Positions 1 to 11,800 of a stretch of DNA of 64,000 bases are shown in pieces. Below the pieces are notes generated by a model. That model was not told the origin of the DNA. It did no database searches and worked only from the letters and a program-made list of their open reading frames with translations. The stretch's first letter is position 1; each line of letters opens with the position of its first letter. Origin of the DNA: Paroedura picta (Eukaryota > Chordata > Lepidosauria > Squamata > Gekkonidae); the NCBI RefSeq assembly GCF_049243985.1, contig NC_135383.1:30414442-30478441 (forward strand), written 5' to 3'. Both the position numbers and the translations under genes were made by a program.

Positions 1-690
1 TGGCCTGGCAAGGCTGCGGATGGCACCTGCAGCAGCAAACGAAACGTGGGAGTTTCCGTGTTCGCTTACTACGGGCCATCCGGGGTGCTGCGTAGGGCCA
101 GGATGAAAGCAGCATCATGGTAATCAAGGATTAGCTGCCCCGCTGCCACCACCCCGGACTCCCCGCTCCAGGCATAATCAGTAAAAGAGAGAGATTTTCT
201 TATGTTTGTCATAAGAAAATGACAAAACACAAAATCCATCTCTTCTTGCTACAGTAACATCAATCTCATTCTGTTAATATTGCTCCATAAATAACTTTGG
301 AAAGAGCCTGACTGCTTAGTAATAATACAGGCACTGAGTATTTTATCCATCTTGCATCTCAATAACAATTAATCATCACCATTAATAGGAAAGCCCTTAT
401 AGAATTCCCCCCCTGATGGCTCTTCCCAGGGCCTGCACACACTCCAGACCTCCTTTGCTTTTTGAATTTGCATAGGTTAGCAGGCTGCTTTTGAAAGCTT
501 CTGCAAAGGAAGTATTGGAGAACAAATGGCTTCAAAGCCCAGAACTTTAAGCAATGCACTTTTTAAATAAAGAAAACAACCTTTTATGTTTACTATTTTT
601 GTTGATGATTACTTTAAATGTGGTGTTTTTTTTTCTCTTGTATTCCCATTCTAATTTAAATACCACCAAGCAGTTGTTTATTGTAAAGGT
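1..690. other. NLK intron, no recognised feature
   Basis: AT-rich sequence with no exon, LINE or SINE that I can recognise. It lies within NLK because the kinase begins left of the window. Confidence 0.5.
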
Positions 691-692
691 TT

Positions 693-1230
693 CTCTTTGT
701 TGTTGTTGTTATTAGGTGCGAAGTCGTGTCCGACCCATTGCGACCCCATGGACAAGGATCCTCCAGGCCTTCCTGTCCTCTACCATTCCCCGGAGTCCAT
801 TTAAGTTTGCACCAACTGCTTCAGTGACTCCATCCAGCCACCTCATTCTCTGTCGTCCCCTTCTTCTTTTGCCCTCGATCGCTCCCAGCATTAGGCTCTT
901 CTCCAGGGAGTCCTTCCTTCTCATGAGGTGGCCAAAGTATTTGAGTTTCATCTTCAGGATCTGGCCTTCTAAAGAGCAGTCAGGGCTGATCTCCTCTAGG
1001 ACTGACCGGTTTGTTCGCCTTGCAGTCCAAGGGACTCACAAGAGTCTTCTCCAGCACCAGAGTTCAAAAGCCTCAATTCTTTGACGCTCGGCCTTCCTTA
1101 TGGTCCAACTTTCACAGCCATACATTGCAACTGGGAAGACCAGAGCCTTGACTAGACACATTTTTGTTGGCAGGGTGATGTCTCTGCCTCTTCCAAATCC
1201 TGCATGTACTTCTGGAAGCTCTCGGTCCAC
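693..1230 (-). mobile_element. BovB (RTE) LINE, 3' end, antisense
   Basis: Read on minus, it encodes the C-terminus of BovB ORF2: AMYGCESWTIRKAE, then LKYFGHLMRRKDSLEKS, GKRRRGRQRMRWLDG and the terminal AWRILVHGVAMGRTRLRT. The 3' tail is a TTG/TTA-type simple repeat at 693-712. BovB is typical of squamate genomes. The copy is 5'-truncated and interrupted at its upstream end by the hairpin-rich element at about 1231. Confidence 0.85.
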
Positions 1231-1619
1231 ATCTTTAAACAGCCCGTGGCGCCACGGGCGCCACGGACTATATACTTCGTTAAGCCCCCTAGAGGTGGGC
1301 TTTGTCCGTGATGAGGAAGGGTCCGGGTTGGACCCTTCCTCACGACAGACAATCGGAGGGACCAATCGGCAGGCGCGAAGCGCCTGCCGATTGGTCCCTC
1401 CAATTCCCAGGCTGAGAAGCGCCTCGCGAAGCGCCTCGCGCAGCGTCAGACCGCTGCCCGAGGGAACCCCCAGCAGTCGCGCGAAGTGCGGCTGCTGGGG
1501 ATTCCCTCCTTGCCGGTCTGACGCTGCGGGAGGCGCGAAGCGCCTCACTCAGCGTCAGACCGCCGCACGAGGCAACCCCCCTTTCAAAACCCCTTTTTAT
1601 AAAGGGGCTTTGAAACTAG
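1231..1619 (+). mobile_element. Helitron-like non-autonomous element, hairpin-rich
   Basis: GC-rich insertion made of successive inverted repeats: an 18-bp palindrome (1242-1259), a GGAAGGGTCC stem-loop (about 1317-1340), a 22-bp perfect stem with 3-nt loop (1355-1401) and a long stem based on CAGCGTCAGACCG (about 1440-1526). The 3' end has a hairpin of CCCCTTT/AAAGGGG (about 1589-1606), eight spacer bases, then CTAG (1616-1619) followed by T, which is Helitron-like. It lacks coding capacity. The 5' limit, a TC after an A, is tentative. Confidence 0.5.
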
Positions 1620-1714
1620 TAGAATCATAGAATCATAGAGCTGAAAGGGGCCATGCAGGCCATCTAGTCCAACCCTCTGCTCAACTCAGGATCACATATT
1701 GCTGGAGCCTGGCT
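1620..1714 (-). mobile_element. CR1 LINE 3' end fragment, antisense
   Basis: Begins with the doubled AGAATCATAG motif and continues GGGGCCATGCAGGCCATCTAG, the reverse complement of a CR1 3' terminus. Only about 95 bp remain. Confidence 0.75.
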
Positions 1715-1940
1715 TGTAGGATTTTTAGCATAACTTTGCTAGCATGAGAAATGAGTGCAATGGTGTGGTAGTTTGAACATTCTTTGGCATTGCCCTTCTT
1801 TGGGATTGGAATGTAAACAGATCTTTTCCAATCCTGTTTTCCAAATTTGCTGGCATATTGATTGTAGTACTTTTACTGCATCGTCTTTTAAGATTCTCTA
1901 GTACACCAGAAAACAAGTCCCACTGACCTCCGTGGCGGTC
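1715..1940 (-). mobile_element. BovB RT-region fragment, antisense
   Basis: Resembles the RTE/BovB ORF2 segment (TTTGGCATTGCCCTTCTTTG and adjoining bases) on the minus strand. It may be another piece of the BovB copy at 693. Family assignment is from memory. Confidence 0.5.
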
Positions 1941-1946
1941 TACCTG

Positions 1947-2600
1947 TGAGTAGAATCATAGAATCATAGAGTTGGAAGGGGCCATGCAGGCTATCTAGTC
2001 CAACTCCCTGCTCAACGCAGGATCAGCCCTGAGCATCCTAAAGCATCCAAGATAAGTGTGTATTCAGCCTTTGTTTCTAAGACTGCCAGTGAGGGGTAGC
2101 TCACCACCTCCTTAGGCAGCCTATTCCACTGCTGAACTATTCTGACTGTGAAAATTGTTTACCTGATATCTAGCCTATATTGTTGTACTTGTAGTTTAAA
2201 CCCATTACTGCGTGTCCTTTTCTCTGCAGCCAACGGGAACAGCTTCCTGCCCTCCTTCAAGTGACAACCTTTCAAATACTTAAAGAGGGCTATCATGTCC
2301 CCTCTCAACCTCCTTTTCACCAGGCTGAACATTCCCAAGTCCCTCAACCTATCTTCATAGGGCTTGGTCCCTTGGCCCCAGATCATCCTCGTTGCTCTCC
2401 TCTGTACCTTTTCAATTTTATCTCCATCCTTCTTGAAGTGAGGCCTCCAGAACTGCCCATTCAGATCTCTTTGAACTCTGTCTCTATCTTCTGTCAGGGA
2501 AGATTTGCCAGTCCTCCCAATTTGGTGTCATCTGCAAACTTGATGAGTAGTAAGCATGGACTGCATGGTGGCTGCATATCAAGGCAAATCTAGTCAAGCA
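1947..2600 (-). mobile_element. CR1 LINE 3' region, antisense
   Basis: Starts with AGAATCATAGAATCATAG and runs through the CR1 3' coding end: RLRDLGMFSLVKRRLRGDMI and ALFKYLKGCHLKEGRKLF on minus (2159-2386). Frames are broken. Confidence 0.8.
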
Positions 2601-3660
2601 GAGGGCTAAATTAAACTCTGCAGAACTCTGGATAGCCACACTGTGACCAACCCCCATTCCTAACCATGGGACAGGTTTTCTAAAATGGTTGATCAGGATC
2701 TTGCAACTCAAACTTGTCCTGTTTTTGCACAGAGTGACAGGGGATTATGAAAGCCCCTTTGACCATCATTAATCAGGTGTGAATGGGGGGAGTATGGAGA
2801 GGACAGACTTATCAGGAATACGAGCATTGTTTTCTGAGCAATGGGTTCCTTAAATAGTTACTGTTGAGATGTCTCAGTAAACCGTGATTAATAGTATTTA
2901 CAGTTCAGGATCAAGCCATACCTTGTGCTTCGGAACGTGTGGGCAAACTTTGGTTTAGAGCTGCCCATCTGTTGTAGTTCTCTAGGCTATCTCTTCTTGA
3001 TGTGGACACCTGCAGAAGTACAGCAGCAAATTTAACTATGGTCTGTCAGTTCAGATGTTATGCTAAAACAGTTAATACAAACCATGATTTGCATATACAT
3101 TTCAACCTGTGATTTACCATTCTGGCTGCTGACCCTCTTGTAAGCCATGATTTGTCGAATTTCCTTAACATTTATTGATCTAAATATTACCATGAATACT
3201 AAGAGTTTCAGAATTTTCTTTTTTCTGGCAGACTCTATTGAATCAGTGCTGAAAATGAAACCTACAATATATGCTTAGAAAATATTTATAATGTTAATTA
3301 ATAAATAGAGTCTCAGGACTGAATGGAATGAGGCAGATTGCTATATTTTGCCAAAGAAAAGGGATATGGCCCTAAACGTCATACCTTTTGTTTTGTGGAT
3401 CTCAAGCTTCAACTTACTCAGCAAAATATTACATTTAGGATATATTGGAGCAGCTTTTTAGTGGGGGACTAAGTGCCCAATAGTTAGCATCGTAACTTAC
3501 TCTTGGGTCTATACAGTTAATTTGGTCCTTTGGGAGGAAGTAATTACTGATATCAACTTTGTTCTGGAATATATATTCATCTTTGAGGATGCTCATGCAC
3601 TTCTGAAATATCTATCTCCTGGAAACTAACATATAGGAAATGAAGATGGTCCCTTTTTCA
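2601..3660. other. NLK intron, no recognised feature
   Basis: No exon or recognisable repeat found; probably old degraded intronic DNA. A 25-bp CR1 tail remnant lies at 3660-3684. Confidence 0.4.
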
Positions 3661-3704
3661 TAGAATCATAGCTGGAAGGGACCTTTATTATATTTATATT
3701 TATA

Positions 3705-3875
3705 CTAGGAACTAAGCCCGCTGTACTCAAAATACAGTGGGCGCTAGCGGGGCTCATGATTTGGGCGGGGCGGCTCAGTCCGGGGGAAGGGGCTTATCGG
3801 CACCCTCCTCATCCCAGACATGGCCTGCCCTCGGGGCCCTCACTGTTTTATTTTATCCACTCCACAGGAGCAGTT
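3705..3875 (-). mobile_element. Helitron-like element, 3' end on minus strand
   Basis: Reading on minus, a hairpin with arms GCCCACTGTATT / AGTACAGCGGGC is followed by a short spacer and CTAG (3708-3705) directly before T. The same terminal arrangement recurs at 18471 and 51565. The right limit is uncertain. Confidence 0.5.
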
Positions 3876-3877
3876 AA

Positions 3878-4165
3878 AGATTTATATTTATTACTTATTA
3901 CTTATTACTTATTACTTATTACTTATTACTTATTACTTATTACTTATTACTTATTACTTATTACTTATTACTTATTACTTATTCCCGACCACTCTCGAAG
4001 CAGGCTCATGGCAGGTTACACAAGTCCATAAAATCAGATTAAAACCCCCAATTAAAAGGACATTAAAATTCCATTACAATCACAACAAATTAATAAGATA
4101 AAAACATGGCAGAAAATATAGTCCCACCCTGACCCTACCATTCGAGGGGGGAAAGAAGGAGGTCT
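3878..4165 (-). mobile_element. L2 3' tail, antisense, with expanded heptamer repeat
   Basis: An (ACTTATT)n array (about 3890-3982) precedes CACTCTCGAAGCAGGCTCATG-like sequence and the TAAAACCCC-rich stretch seen at the 3' end of other L2 copies here (7320, 43300, 45310). The array is the expanded 3' tail. Confidence 0.6.
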
Positions 4166-5889
4166 AGATAACTAAGCACTACACGATGGACAGAGGGGAT
4201 ACTTCAAACCTCCTCCCCGCCTTATCCTGCATATAGCTACCATTACTGGTCTTTGGTAACTGACTGATGTGTTCATTGTCTTCCTGTGGAGAACTGCTTT
4301 TATGTTGTAAATCTTATTAAGATTCATTGAAGCACTGGACTGTAAGAGCTTTGAAATCTCCAGTTTTTGCCTGGAGATTCCCAAATCTCGACACTGTCAC
4401 AAACCATCTGGAATATCTGTTATTTTCCATGAGCATGCCAGTGCTATGTAGTTTATTGCTGTTAGATGTATAGACCAACTCTGGAAAGTTTATTGCTCCC
4501 TCATTTCCCCAGTTGCACCTCCCCCCCCCAGTCCATCTTCCCTGCCTCTGGACTACATGTCCTTGGGGTTCTTACATTTGTATAGCACCGCTCCCCTAAG
4601 GGATTCAGCAGCATACCTGGAGCTAATCCTGTTTTAACTTCTACTTAGTTTAAACTGAGGTTGACTTGAACCCCCTGACCTCAGTGGCTCAGGCTGGCTG
4701 GATCTCTGGAGTTAGTCCTTGGGTGGGAAGTGCAAGGGGGCTGTGCAGAGGCAGGCCATGGCCAACTGTCCTTGGGACATCTCTTGCCTGGGAAACCTTC
4801 TGGGATCACCATCAACGAAATGCGGCTGGACGGCCCTTTTCATGCAAAGCGATCTTTTTGTCTCCCGCCTTACTTTAAGGCGACTTGCATCAACAACAAA
4901 AATCCCCATAAGCAGATAATTTTAATAAATTGATAATTTCGTTAGACTGTGCCAAGAACCAGCAACAGTTAAAACAGCAACCACAGCAGGCTTCAGCAGT
5001 TAAAACGAATAGAAAATCCAGGGCCAATCAAAGCAGCCCAAAAGAGTAATCAGCAGGACAGATTAAAATAGTATCATGGCAGGGATGTGGAAAGTCAAAA
5101 GTCTTCCATTATAATTGTGGAAAACTGACAAATCTCTAGTCTAGGATGACTGGGAGGAGAGGGCCCAGCAAGCTTCATGGGACAGGGAAGTCCATGGTTT
5201 CTGGGCGTCGCAGCTACAAGGCCTCATTCCACCTGGCTGCATGGCCACGCGTGTGACTCACGCACAGGCTGGCAGTGGCCTCTTCACGGGGCTTTAAGGT
5301 GCAATACCAGCATTTTGAAATCAGATGAAATCAGGAACCAGGGACATTGGGCCGGGATGAGTTGTAAGGATCATGGGCCCATGGTTAAAGGAATTACTTT
5401 ATTGGAAAACTGTGACATTCAGAGCACAGTTGTTATGCAGAACTTGCTGCCAAAGCATGTGGTAATGGCCAATTGTTGAAATGGCTTTAAAAGTGACAAA
5501 CTAATGAAGGAGAAAATAGTTGATAGCTATTAGCCACAGTGGTGAAACAGAACCTCCATGTTCAGAGGCAGGATATGTCTGGGGGAGGGACTGTGGGCGA
5601 GAGTCCCTGCTTGTGGCATTTCTTTGTAAGGAATGGGCTTCTGGACTAGAGAGATCTGTGGTCTGATCCAGCAGGGATCTTGCATTCTTAAGGTAATTTT
5701 AAGTTTTAAGTTAGTAAGGAGCGTTTAGAGAGCCAAAGTTGTTTCTACTCTGTAACAGCACATGTATGACAACTCCAACAGCGTCTGTGTGCATGCGCCT
5801 GCTGGTCTCGATTTAGAAGTCGCTGCCTGTGTCAAACGTGCACTTTGTTCCAGTAAAGCTCGATCTATTTCCTCTCTTCTCTTCCACAG
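4166..5889. other. NLK intron, mostly unassigned
   Basis: No exon before 5890. An L2-like degraded tail occurs at about 4860-5095, and a CR1-like 3' piece (TGGTCTGATCCAGCAGG) near 5640-5690. The rest is unassigned. Confidence 0.4.
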
Positions 5890-8800
5890 CCATCCCTTCC
5901 TGTCCTGTATACATTATCTAGCCAAGCTACACATGAAGCTGTTCATCTCCTTTGCAGGATGTTGGTCTTTGATCCAGTGAGTCTGTGTTTCTGCATATAT
6001 ATTTTTGTATTTAAAACAGAGGTGGCAATTGAAAGAAATGATTTTATACCATATGCTTTAGTAACCAAGCAAGGCACAAGGGTTTTTTTTTTAATCTATC
6101 CAATTGCAACGGTAGAGAAAAGTCATGAGAGTTGGGAAAAACCTCATCTGTTCTCCTCCCCAATAGACACGGGCAAAGGTTGTGTCAGGGTTCTTCTCTT
6201 GTGTCCCCAGAAAATACCTTCAGGAGCTGAGGGGCAGAAACTGATTCTAGGGGTGAAAGGCGGGATTGGCTTTTAGATCTTCCCAAATTATAGCAAAATA
6301 ATAATGGGTTCCCCTTTTTAGGAGGGGATTAAAAGTGCCTCCCACATTATTTAATTAATTGCTGTTTCCTGGCTTACTCCCATGCCTGTTTATGGGTTTC
6401 CACTGATTCATCTACATTCCTCAATTGGACCTTTCAAAAAAGATCCTGTAAAAGAAGGCATCTGATCCTCTCTAGCCTGCTCAGCCATGAGCTCCTTTGA
6501 GACAGCTGGCAGGCCTTGGAAGGGAAGTGGCATTCACTGCCTGAGGACTCATCCCATCCCATAGGCTTCTCCATTCAGGCAGTGGAAGATTGGATCGTTC
6601 CACATGTGATGGGCAGGTGCCCTTTTGCATTGTGCCTGCGAGGCCTTCACTGACCCTGTGCATTTCATCACATCTTGTTGCTGGTGGGCTGTCCCCTTGA
6701 GAGCAATATCCTTCAACTAAGTACATTTTCACAATAAAAGAAAGATCCACTATAAGAGCGGGGGGGGGGGAGGCTCACCAAAATTACCATTAGCTCTTTC
6801 TCCCCCCCTCCCCAAACCATAGCCAGCCCCTCAGACCTTCCAGGTGTTAAGAGGATGTCTTTTTGAGGGCCTCAGGTGGCTGACATTAACGGTGGGGAAA
6901 ACAGTATGATTTCATAACAGACTAAGAGGACAGTTTTTTTCCCAGACAGTGCATGAAAATTTTCTGCTCAAAGAGCACCCAGGCAATTATAGCAGAAGCT
7001 CAAGTCAAATAAATGGCTTAAATAAAACCAGCAGCAAACAGCCTGTTTCCAGAGCCTTGTCCAAATGAAGCTGCTTCAGGCTAGCCCTGAATATGGACAA
7101 GGGTCAGTGTCTGGCAAACCTTCCGGGGTGCTTGTTGGTGGAAAAGCCTCCAAAAGACAGGGGGCACTGTGTAGGGCTTGGCGGGGGGGGGGGGGGAAAC
7201 AGCAAGCTCTCAAGAGAGCTCTTTGACCAGTGAGGGTTGTTTCTGGTCACCCTTGCTTGTTGGCATAGAGGTTGGCTAGATCTCAGGGGATTCTTTGTAC
7301 CAGCCTCTGCCCTTTATTTGTTTATTTTTTAATTTCTAGACCGCCACTCTCAACAATAGCCATCTCGTGGCAGGTTACAGAATATAAAACCAATAAAATT
7401 ACAATATAAAACCCATAAAAACCCTTAAACAATGCAACTAAATAACTAAATGGTGGCATAATAAGTTCCTTAACCCTCCTAAAATCCAGCCTTGCTGTTC
7501 CAGCACTGGGGCCTATACAGATGACCCTAGGCGATGTTAACACAGGGGTCTGGATCATTGAAAAAGTAGAGCGAGATCCGCAGTTTAGTAACTCCAGTCA
7601 CCACCCTGGCCTCCACCAAGATGTATGAGGAAAGGTTGGGGGAGCTTGGTCTTGTTAGCCTGGAGAGGAGACGACTGAGAGTGGATCTGATAACCATCTT
7701 CAAGTATTTAAAAGGGTGCCATATGGAGGATGGAGCAGAGTTGTTCTCTCTTGCCCTGGAGGGACGGACCAGAACAAATGGGATGAAATTAATTTAAAAG
7801 AAATTCCGTCTAAACATCCGGAAGAATTTCCTGACAGTCAGAACAGTTTCTCAGTAGAATAGGCTTCCTCGGGAGGTGGAGGGTTCTCCCTCTTTGGAAA
7901 TATTTAAACAGAGCATCTGACGGAGAGGCTGATTCCGTGAAAGCTCCAGGGGGTGGCAGGTTACCGTGGATGAGTGATAGGGTTGTGAGTTCCTGCATTG
8001 GGGGGGGGGGGGGTTGGACTAGATGACCCAGGAGATCCCTTCCCACTCTATGATTCTATGAGAGGGCACCCAGCCCAGCTCAACTAGTTCAGGTGAGTCC
8101 TTCTGCAAACTCATTTTCACATATTAAAGCCAAACATCAACAACACATTAGTCCTGCATAGTTCAAGGGGTTGGTGGTCCCTTCCAGCCTAGGCTGATTC
8201 TGCACTTACTTTGTTTATTCTGTTGTGGATCCTACTGAATTCAGATAGATTTGAACTCGAGTCTTCTCCCCCCCCCCCATTGAAACAGGAAAGTGTTCTG
8301 CACGTGATCAGAAGAGGGGGGAGCCAAACGCAACAGGAGCCTCTTTCTTTCTTTTCTTGAAGGTGAGGGGAGAGGATTGGAGACAGCAGAAGAGGGAGAA
8401 AAAAAACCTAGAGTCAAATCTCTGCCGAGAGAAGTTAGGGCTTCTTGAGCTTCTGCCAAGAGAAGTTAGGGCTTCTTGAGCTTCTGCCAAGAGAAGTTAG
8501 GGCTTCTTGAGCTTCTGCCAAGAGAGGGCTTCCCCTTTAAGGCAACCTTGCAACCTGGGAACAATGAAGCCTTTGAACTGAAGCCTTGGCCAATCAGGGA
8601 TTTTCTACAACGTCAAAGGCTCAACAGCAAGTAGAGAGCTGCATGCTTTCTCATGCCGATTTTTCAAATATTGAGGATTATATCCACTCTAGGATAGGAT
8701 ATTGCGGGGAAAAGGTAGGGTCACTCTGGATCGATCATGCTTGTTGCAGAGGGAAGATTTAAATCGTACAAAACCAAAATGGAGATCGCATTCAGTGTAG

Positions 8801-11800
8801 ATGGCAGGGACTGAATTGACCTGGGATTGGAATAAAAGCTCCGTGCAGATTCAGCCCTAGTGAGGACCCTCACAGCTGCATTTTGTACCGGTTGCAATTT
8901 CTGGGTCAAAGACAAGGGTAAGCCCACGTAGAGTGAGTTACAGAAGTAGTCCGGAAGTGACCGTTACATGGATCACTGTGGCCAAGTGTTTTGAAGACAG
9001 GTAAGGCACTAGTAGCCTGGCTTGACGCAGGTAGAAAAACACCGTTTGGGCTACTTTCATGATCTGAGCCGCCATTGAAAGGGAGGCATCAAATTCCTCT
9101 CACCCCCAAATTCCTGGCAACCGGTACAAGTTTAAATTCCACCCTGTCCAAGCATGGGAGGTGTGCTTCCTGATCCTGCCCCCTTGTCCCCAGCCACAGG
9201 ACCTCCGTCTTGGAGGAGTTGAGTTTCAGACAACTCTGCCTGAGCCATCCAGCCACTTCTTCCAAACTTCGGGGGGGGGGGAGTCCAGCCGGCTGCCCAT
9301 CAGGAGGTAGAGCTGGGTGTCATCCGGACCAGCTGGGTTTTTAAAAAGTGTGGGGAAGAGTATCGCTCCCCGTGGTACTCCACATGGGCGCACGAAGGGG
9401 TCAGACAACTTCCGCCTGCATCCAGACTGCAACACATTGCGTCCAGTTTTAGAGAAAGACCAGCCATTTCAGCGCAGTCCCCTAATCCTGTTCCTGGCGA
9501 GGCGGTGGGCCAACAGCTCGTGATTGACCATTTCAGATGTGGCTGACAGATCTAAAAGTACGAGGATGGCCAAACTGCACCAGTCTAGCTGGTGCTGGAT
9601 ATCCGTTAGGATGACCAGCACAGTCTCCACCCCTTGACCAGGATGAAAGCCAGACTGGTATAGATCCAGGGTCAAAGTTTCCTCCAAAAATGGTAGGAGC
9701 TGGCCCTCTCCACCACGTTCCCCAGAAACGCTAGCTGCAAGATCAGGTGTTAGCTGGCTGGGTCCCACGGTTCAAGCAATAGTATTTTAAGGAGAGGACA
9801 TACCACTGCCTCCTTAAGCCCTCCGGGGAACTTGCCCAATGTTAGGGAGAGATTGACAATCTCCCTCAAAGGGCCTCCTATCTGTTGGTCGCCCAATTTG
9901 AGCAAGCAAGACAGACAGGGGTCTAAGCGGCAAATGGTCCCTCTCACTTGTCCAGTAACTTGTCCATTTAGGTTAACAAGAGCCGTCTGAAGCCATCCAA
10001 CATTATCCCCGCATCCACCACAGAGCTTCCAGTTTGCACCCTTGACTTATTCAGAGTAACAGGCCCATGGGGAGACCCCCAGAAACCACAGCTTTTGGGG
10101 TCAGTTGAAGGCAAGAGTTTTTAAAGCTCCCCCCTCCCCTCCCCGTGCATCTGTTGAATGATTAAACAGCCTGGTATTCAAGGGAGCTAAGACTTGAGTT
10201 TTTTCATGCCAAGATATTTCACTGCAATCTCTCCTTCTCAGTCTTTGAGCTTTTGGCTTCCTGCTTAACGGAGCTCTTCCACCCAGTCTAGGGTTAAGGC
10301 CAGGGCGAAGAGAAGATCTGTGCCCCCCCCCAAAGGAGGAGTACTCCACGACATTCCATCTGTGGTGGTCAGCTGTTCCCCTGGTCCCCAACAGTTCTTG
10401 CTAGTCTGTATATTTAATTATTGGTTTAAGGGTTTTTAGGGGATTGTATTGTTTTTACCTGCCGAGAGTGGCAGGTAATAAATAATAATAACAACAACAA
10501 CCACAACAACCATAATCATCTTCTTTTGGCCTCTAACTTGTGTGTCAGGATTGTTGCAGCAACAGTGTTACCCATGACTGTAGAGCAGTGGTCCCCAACC
10601 TTTTTATCACCGGGGACCACTCAACGCTTGACAATTTTACTGAGGCCCGGGGGGGGGGGTAGTTTACTCCTCTACTCTCAACCACTGCCCGAACGCTCTC
10701 TGATCGCTATGGTAATGTTTAAACATCCCTTCAAAATAAGATACAGACACGCCACAACAATGAACATAAGGAACATTTTATTTTCATGGAAATTTTAACT
10801 CATGACAATGACAAATCAATGGGAACCCTGAGATTGTTTCTCTGCAATGAGATAGTCCCATCTGGGAGTGATGGGAGACAAGGACACCCAAAGTGTGTTG
10901 TAAAGGGCCGGGGGGGATGAAGTAAAGGGCCGGGGGGGCGTCCTTCGCGGCCCACCTCCAATTAGTCGATGGACCACATGTGGTCCGCGGCCCACAGGTT
11001 GGGGATCGCTACTGTAGAGGACTGTGAGCTGGTTCCGTTTCCCACCTCTCCATCTCTTGGTGCCCTACCCCACCTCCAGGCCATCTGCGAGCTGTTCCAG
11101 CAGCATCCCATCTCCCAGGGGAACTGGGTGCTCGCCTGCCTTTGCCTGGGAGCTTTGCTCAAAGAAGCCTCCATTGCTGCTCTCCAGGCCCGCTCTTGGC
11201 CATTGGGGTGAGGAGGGCTCACAGAAGTGGAGTTTTTGCTCACTACTGGATGGTGGGATTATTGATTGCTTTATTTTGTTGGTGCTCTGTCAGCTGCTTT
11301 GAATCTTTAGGAGATAAAAAAGTTTTAATAAATAAAACATTTTTCAGGGGCAAGTTATATGCAGCATGACCAGGTGTCCCCTGGGGAAAGCCACGCAGAG
11401 AGCAGCCCTGGCTCTTCCAAGCACACACAGCCCCCTAGTGGACGCAGCTGCAAAACACAGCCACTTGTAAAGGACAGCTCTGATTTATGCAGCCTTCCCC
11501 TAATTCCATGCTTGTGTTTCTTCCTTCAAATTTCAGTCCAAAAGAATATCTGCTAAGGATGCCTTAGCTCATCCATATCTGGACGAAGGGCGTTTGAGAT
11601 ATCACACCTGTATGTGTAAATGTTGTTTTTCCACCTCTACGGGAAGAGTTTACACAAGTGATTTTGAACCCATCACAAATCCCAAATTTGATGATACTTT
11701 TGAAAAGAACCTCAGTTCTGTCCGGCAGGTTAAAGGTCAGTATGGTGAGCTTTAAGGTTTTTCAAATTTGACTTCTTTGTAGATGACTGCTATTTTGTTT

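Noticed and set aside
8428-8520. CRISPR-like direct repeats
   Set aside because: Units are contiguous with no spacers, in a vertebrate intron.
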